This document shows, piece by piece, positions 62,006-64,000 of a stretch of DNA of 64,000 bases. The stretch spans positions 1 through 64,000 of the forward strand of contig JACKAN010000004.1 in NCBI GenBank assembly GCA_020635055.1. Direction: 5' to 3'. Under the pieces are notes generated by a model. It was not told the DNA's origin, searched no databases, and worked only from the letters and a program-made list of their open reading frames with translations. Every line of letters starts with the position of its first letter. Position 1 is the first letter of the stretch. The translations under genes and the position numbers were made by a program. The stretch comes from Pseudobdellovibrionaceae bacterium (GTDB taxonomy: Bacteria > Bdellovibrionota > Bdellovibrionia > Bdellovibrionales > UBA1609).

Positions 62006-63044
62006 AATTAAAAATAAAGAAATTTATAATGGAGTAAATCCATATATAATTGCAGAAATTGGGGCCAATCATAACGGTGATATGGAGTTGGCAAAAAAAT
62101 TAATTATATCTGCAAAAGAATGTGGTTGTGATGCTGTTAAGTTTCAATCTTGGACTCCAAGTTCACTAATTGCAAAAGAAGAATACGAAAGAAACCAGAA
62201 ATATAATGATTCTGCGAAAAAGCATTTTGGTTCACTAAAGGAAATGGTTACAAAATATTATTTACGTGAAGAACAGCATTATGAGTTAAAGCAATTTTGC
62301 GAAGAAGTAAATATAGATTTTTGTTCTTCTGGATTTAGTACTGATGAAGTTCGTTTTTTAGAACAATTAGGTGTCCCTTTTTTTAAAACAGCGTCTATGG
62401 ACATCAACAATTTAAGTTTACTAAGATACATAGCTCAATTTAATAAACCAATCTTATTGTCAACAGGTATGGCATCCTTATCTGAAATTGAGAAAGCTGT
62501 GGAAGTTATAGAGAAATGTGGCAACACTCAAATTGTATTGCTTCATTGCATTTCCATTTATCCACCTCTATTTGAAGATATTCATCTAAATAACATTTTA
62601 ATGCTGAATAAAGCTTTTGGTTACCCTTCTGGTTTCTCTGATCATTCAATTGGTTTTTCTATTCCATTAGCATCAGTAGCTCTTGGAAGTTGTGTTATTG
62701 AGAAACATTTTACTTTAGATAAAGATTTAGAAGGTTGGGATCATGAAATATCTGCTAACCCTGAAGAAATGAAAATAATAGTTCAGGAGTCCAAAAACAT
62801 TGTTAAAGCTCTCGGGAGTTATAGAAGAACAGTCACTCAAGCAGAACTTGAAAAGCGTAAAAAATTTAGAAGAAGCATTGTTGCCAATTATCCTATGGAT
62901 GTTGGACACATAATACAAGAGGGTGATGTTACATTTAAGCGTCCGGGGACTGGCATTTCACCAGATCAAGTAGAATATATTATGGGAAGGAATTTAACAA
63001 AACCAGTTAGCGCTGATGAGTTAATTACTTGGGAACATTTTTAA
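61995..63044 (+). CDS. legI: Nonulosonic acid synthase (NeuB/LegI family)
   Basis: Condenses an N-acylated mannosamine-type sugar with phosphoenolpyruvate to a nine-carbon acid. IIAEIGANHNGDMELA begins the TIM-barrel, with CDAVKFQSWTP, KTASMDINNLSLL and SDHSIGFSIPLASVALG. EKHFTLDKDLEGWDHEIS closes the active site. The C-terminal SAF-like domain (about 285-349, RRSIVANYPMDVG to SPDQVEYIMG) is present. The 349-residue length is standard. Sequence alone does not separate sialic from legionaminic acid synthases, but legB at 57939 favours legionaminic acid. Confidence 0.88.
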   Translation: MKIKIKNKEIYNGVNPYIIAEIGANHNGDMELAKKLIISAKECGCDAVKFQSWTPSSLIAKEEYERNQKYNDSAKKHFGSLKEMVTKYYLREEQHYELKQFCEEVNIDFCSSGFSTDEVRFLEQLGVPFFKTASMDINNLSLLRYIAQFNKPILLSTGMASLSEIEKAVEVIEKCGNTQIVLLHCISIYPPLFEDIHLNNILMLNKAFGYPSGFSDHSIGFSIPLASVALGSCVIEKHFTLDKDLEGWDHEISANPEEMKIIVQESKNIVKALGSYRRTVTQAELEKRKKFRRSIVANYPMDVGHIIQEGDVTFKRPGTGISPDQVEYIMGRNLTKPVSADELITWEHF

Positions 63045-64000
63045 ATGAAGAATAGCTCAATTGTATTCAATGAAAATATAACCTTTCATCAAATAATTGA
63101 GGCAGTTGAAAATTGTGGCAATGGATTTATAGCTGTTGTTGATAATGAAAATAAACTTTTAGGTTTAGTTACAGATGGAGATATACGGAGAAGTTTGCTA
63201 AAAGAACAAATTAATCTTGAAAATTTAATAAATAAAAATCCAAGTACATTTTTGATTGGGCAATCAGAAAAGTCGGCTTTTGCTTTTATGCAACGAAATC
63301 ATATTCGACACTTGCCAATAGTGGATAAAGATAGAAAATTAATTAAAGTTTTAACTTTAGGGGAAACAGAATTTGTTATACGTGATAACCCAGTATTTAT
63401 TGCAGCTGGGGGTATAGGTAAGAGATTGAACTCTTTAACAAAGGATACTCCAAAACCTATGTTAAAAATTGGTGAGAAACCAATTTTAGAACATTTACTA
63501 GATAATTTTATAAAACATGGATTTGTAAATTTTTACATAAGTGTTAATTATTTATCTGAACAGATAATTAATTATTTTGGTGATGGAACTTCGTTAGGTA
63601 TAAATATTAAGTACATAAAAGAAAATAAAAGAATGGGGACCGTGGGCTCTCTGTATTCTTTGAAAAATGATATTAAAACTCATTTTTTTGTTGTAAATGC
63701 TGATATACTTACGAGCCTAAACTTTGCTGACATGTTACATTATCATATTGAAAAAAATGAAAAAGCAACGATGTGCGTCCGAGAGTATAAAGTCTCTTTG
63801 CCTTATGGTGTTGTAGATATTAACCCAGACGGGCATTTGCAAAAAGTTTTAGAAAAACCTATTTATGAATTTTATATCAATTCTGGAATTTATATTTTAA
63901 GTCCATGTACTTTAAGCAAATTGCCAGAAGATACATTTTTTGACATGCCTGATTTAATAAAGTTAATTATAAACGATAAAGAAGCAGTAGCTTCATATTT
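63045..64000 (+). CDS. ptmE: CBS-domain nucleotidyltransferase (PtmE-like), partial
   Basis: The gene starts at ATG 63045, directly after the legI stop, and runs off the window end, so about 318 codons are seen. Residues 1-110 hold two CBS repeats (FIAVVDNENKLLGLVTDGDI, and HIRHLPIVDKDRKLIKVLT). From about residue 120, AAGGIGKRLNSLTKDTPKPM starts a nucleotidyltransferase domain, followed by NADILTSL and VLEKPIYEFYINSGIY. This layout is that of PtmE, which makes GDP-glucosamine for the GDP-route to legionaminic acid. The usual GG.GTRL has K in place of T, a mild deviation. Confidence 0.82.
   Translation, partial: MKNSSIVFNENITFHQIIEAVENCGNGFIAVVDNENKLLGLVTDGDIRRSLLKEQINLENLINKNPSTFLIGQSEKSAFAFMQRNHIRHLPIVDKDRKLIKVLTLGETEFVIRDNPVFIAAGGIGKRLNSLTKDTPKPMLKIGEKPILEHLLDNFIKHGFVNFYISVNYLSEQIINYFGDGTSLGINIKYIKENKRMGTVGSLYSLKNDIKTHFFVVNADILTSLNFADMLHYHIEKNEKATMCVREYKVSLPYGVVDINPDGHLQKVLEKPIYEFYINSGIYILSPCTLSKLPEDTFFDMPDLIKLIINDKEAVASY

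Noticed and set aside
1..64000. CRISPR arrays, tRNA and rRNA genes, prophage
   Set aside because: No regularly spaced repeats, no tRNA-like T-loop and acceptor pattern, and no phage structural genes were seen on reading either strand.

Overview
The window is AT-rich, densely coded Gram-negative bacterial DNA dominated by surface-polysaccharide genes. Lipoprotein signal peptides, outer-membrane barrel-like proteins, FecR and TlpA proteins, and the paired TIGR03545/TIGR03546-type membrane proteins point to a diderm. Gene style and the many small lipoproteins fit Bdellovibrionota or a similar former deltaproteobacterium. That placement is inference only: there is no rRNA or other firm marker here. 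I saw no tRNA, rRNA, CRISPR array or prophage.

Layout. (1) 20-7038: one tightly packed plus-strand unit with a lipoprotein, a barrel-like protein, rfbB, rfbA, a family-2 glycosyltransferase, a TlpA-like thioredoxin and a FecR protein. (2) 7028-15096: housekeeping block with a large M28 peptidase lipoprotein, purT, the TIGR03545/03546 pair and pgi. (3) 15265-19599: wbpO-wbpP-asnB, making UDP-HexNAcA-type precursors and amidating a uronic acid. (4) 19884-27294: accessory block with a lipoprotein, a decayed asparagine synthetase tail, and a compact locus of two family-5 solute-binding-like proteins, a 79-residue membrane peptide, an HExxH peptide-modification-type protein and an orphan histidine kinase. 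(5) 27346-33974: GT2, ColD-like dehydratase and gmd on the minus strand, a DUF2723-like membrane protein, and two secreted proteins. (6) 34203-35347: a decayed insertion sequence. (7) 35634-47340: O-antigen or capsule cluster with a polymerase/ligase, gmd, a GDP-fucose/colitose synthase, a ColD-like enzyme, an SDR, a split transketolase, three glycosyltransferases including GT10, and a flippase. (8) 47341-57723: secreted protein, GT-C-like membrane protein, neuD, heparinase II/III, WbuB-like GT4, a wecB-wecC fusion and a second asnB. (9) 57939-64000: start of a legionaminic/nonulosonic acid cluster (legB, GT-C paralogue, methyltransferase, GT2, neuB/legI, and a CBS-nucleotidyltransferase cut by the window end).

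Together the genes supply dTDP-4-keto-6-deoxyglucose, UDP-HexNAc uronic acids, GDP-4-keto-3,6-dideoxymannose or GDP-colitose-type sugars, UDP-ManNAcA and a nonulosonic acid, and the machinery to assemble them.

The best candidate for an undescribed system is 21232-27294. An aKG-HExxH-type peptide hydroxylase homologue lies beside a small membrane-anchored peptide, two peptide-binding-protein homologues and a sensor kinase, and two of its transcription starts share a diverged 85-nt upstream repeat. A second candidate is the split transketolase beside ColD-type enzymes (38088-42909), which could build a carbon-branched dideoxy sugar.
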